NCBI GenBank assembly: GCA_009733775.1
Contig: WOGZ01000114.1
Span: 1-64,000, forward strand
Origin: Alectoria sarmentosa
Lineage: Eukaryota; Ascomycota; Lecanoromycetes; Lecanorales; Parmeliaceae
Reading direction: 5' to 3'
Length of the DNA: 64,000 bases
The notes under the pieces are model-generated. The model was not told where the DNA came from. It saw only the letters and a list, made by a program, of their open reading frames with translations, and did no database searches. Shown one piece after another: positions 62,100 to 64,000 of this stretch. The translations under genes were made by a program, and so were the position numbers. The first letter of the stretch is position 1, and every line of letters begins with the position of its first letter.

Positions 62100-64000
62100 G
62101 CAGATTAAAATAAAAACGAAGATTTTATTAATTTGATAATGAATTCGAATTTAAATAAAAGTTTATCGTTCGTCAAATTTATGAATCTCGATATTTAAAT
62201 TATGATAAATTTTGATTATATTCGCCATTTCTTTATCGATTATTCGATATTTATCATTTATATTAAAATTCAATTTCGATTTATTAAAAGCATTAAAAAC
62301 GTCAAAATTCAATCTTTTATTTACGATATTATTAATTTTAATTGCAATATCAATAACAAACGCGTTATTTTAACGATTTTTAATGTTTTGCATATGCTCG
62401 ATATAAACGTCAATTTTTTATCAATTAAAAAGTTTTTAAATGTCGATATTGAAATCGTCTTTTATAAAAAAGATTATACTTTAATTTAAAACAATATCAC
62501 ATTAATCGATACGCGAAATCGCGATTTGTTTTTTTTGAATTTTTGAAAAGATAATAATATTTTGATCGTTTATAACGTTTTCTCGAATTCAATTCATTAA
62601 TTATAATATATTCGAATAAATTATTTAAATCAATAAAATCTTAATAAACTTTTCAATATTATTATAAATATGAATTTTTTCAAAAACGTTATCGAGAAAT
62701 ATATCTGCGAATGTTATATAATGAATCATTAAAAGATTGTTTTTTATAACAATTTCATAACGCTCGATATTTTATCGAACGAATTTATTTATAACGATCT
62801 CATTGAATTTTTAATTTTTATTAATTTTAACGATTATAAATATTTTATAACGTTTAAAAATGATTTCATTTATTATTTTGAAATTTATTATATTCGTTAT
62901 AAAAGTGAGATTTTCGTTATATTCTTGCGTTTCAAAATTTATTTAAAATTTCGTAATTATCGAATCAATCGCATTCGTCTTGATAATGAAAACAAATATA
63001 TTAACAAAATCTTTCTTAAATATCTCATTCAAACGAATATCAAATAAAAATTCATTATTATAAACAATTTCGAAATAAATGAAATCGTCGAGCGATTTAA
63101 TTAAACTTTAATAAATAAAATTCATTCAATTCTATTAAGTTTCAATCTCAATAAATTCTTTTGATTTAAAATAATAATTATAATTAATTATTTAACGATG
63201 CGTTCTCTTAATATCAAAATCATCATCACATTTTTCGAAATTTTTTATTATCACAAATCTATTCTTTTTCATTTGCGTATTATTAATTTCATCGTTTACG
63301 TTTTCAAACGAATTCAAAAGAAATTTATAAATAAAAACGAAAAATGTATTCTTTTAAATTATAAAAACGAATTCATTTTTTATTTTTATAATTTGATCAA
63401 AAAGAAGATTATTCGCATTAACGATATACATTTCATCGAAAAACGTTCACATTTCATAAATTTTGAAAAGAAAATTGAAACCCACGAGCCTTTAAACAAA
63501 CGTTAACGTTTTTTTATATTAACATTTATTATAAAGAAGACATTAAATAAATAACGTATCATTATATTATTAAACGTTAAATCTATAATTTCGATTAAAT
63601 CGTTAAATCGATTATCATTAATAAATATTTTATCGTCAATCGTTAATCGTCTTCAGAGATCTCATTTTGTCATCATTATAATGCGTGTGTTTATAACATT
63701 TATCAAATTTATTATATTAATCGTTAAACTTATTATCGTTTCCCCTTCATCGATATTTTCAAAATTTATTAAAATGAGAATTATGCGAGAACATTTCGAA
63801 TATAAGATTATTTAAAAGATATTTAATAATCATAAAAATCTCATTATTTCGAATCTTCGTGATTTATCATTTAACTTTTTAACGAAAATTTTCGTTATCT
63901 TTATTTTTTTTGCGAATCATGTTAATAAATTTAATATTTTCGAATTTATAATTTACGAATAAACGATTTTTAACAATTTGTTTTATATAAATTAAAAGAT
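62100..64000 (+). pseudogene. pol of element 2F: protease and integrase, RT cut by window end
   Basis: Protease N-F-D-Y-I-R-H at 62208-62228 in an open 95-codon stretch (62202-62489). Integrase starts at 62670 with NFFKNVIEKYICECYI, then NDYKYFITFKNDF and RIRLDNENKYINK, then an open 102-codon C-terminal part (63198-63506) with SILFHLRIINFIVYVFKR and EKCILLNYKNEFIFYFYN, matching HLRIFGSxAYV and KCxLLGYEG. All these are in one frame. The last bases read FEFIIYE-like text that opens the reverse transcriptase (family P-x-x-YEQA). Confidence 0.8.

Larger units (their letters stand above)
59590..64000 (+). mobile_element. Copia element 2F (family 2), 5' part, runs off the window
   Basis: Starts with a 125-bp LTR and primer site, then gag, protease, integrase and the first codons of reverse transcriptase. 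Left target site TTATT (59585-59589). The 3' LTR lies outside. It was inserted into 2T. Confidence 0.9.

Overview
The window looks like an AT-rich, gene-poor block of a filamentous fungal nuclear genome, most likely an ascomycete. Almost everything after the first 0.55 kb is LTR retrotransposon DNA of the Ty1/copia type. It is eroded by C-to-T and G-to-A transitions on both strands, the signature of repeat-induced point mutation (RIP). Open frames are short, and most stops can be explained as CAA, CGA or TGG codons turned into TAA or TGA. I see no intact cellular gene, rRNA, tRNA or CRISPR array.

Layout. 1-545 is base-balanced DNA with a 29/23-bp minisatellite. At about 545-575 composition drops sharply to AT-rich, and the first thing inside is the C-terminal part of a Helitron-type PIF1 helicase (to 1602), truncated at that boundary. 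1603-4448 and 12000-16.1 kb were one continuous decayed tract, split by copia element 1A (4449-11994, +, target duplication AACTT). This tract holds unassigned coding relics, one of them gag-like.

From about 16.1 to 28.5 kb lies a second nest. Element 3R (-, 5' LTR 27031-27165) has its gag interrupted by the complete element 2R (19168-26261, -, duplication GTCTT). 3R itself abuts the RNase H domain of a sister element, 3F (+, 3' LTR 28325-28459).

From 28773 to 50796 there is a three-level nest. Element 1R (-, duplication AAATT) is split by 1B (+, duplication GAATC/AAATC), which is split by 2N (38660-45817, +, duplication AAAAC). Element 1C (51382-58896, +, duplication AAAAC) follows. The window ends with 2T (59149-59589), a 5' stub cut by element 2F (59590 to beyond 64000).

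Three related copia families can be separated by their LTRs. Family 1 has LTRs of 133-136 bp carrying a 29-bp palindrome with CACGTG and TGACGTCA. Family 2 has LTRs of 113 or 125 bp carrying a 16-bp GC-rich palindrome. Family 3 has LTRs of 135 bp with a doubled 16-bp motif. All carry a primer site complementary to the anticodon arm of initiator tRNA-Met, so half-tRNA priming is likely. All share the order gag, protease, integrase, reverse transcriptase, RNase H, read here through decayed frames. No copy can encode working proteins. The mutation pattern is unusual in sparing CpG while hitting CpA, CpT and CpC.
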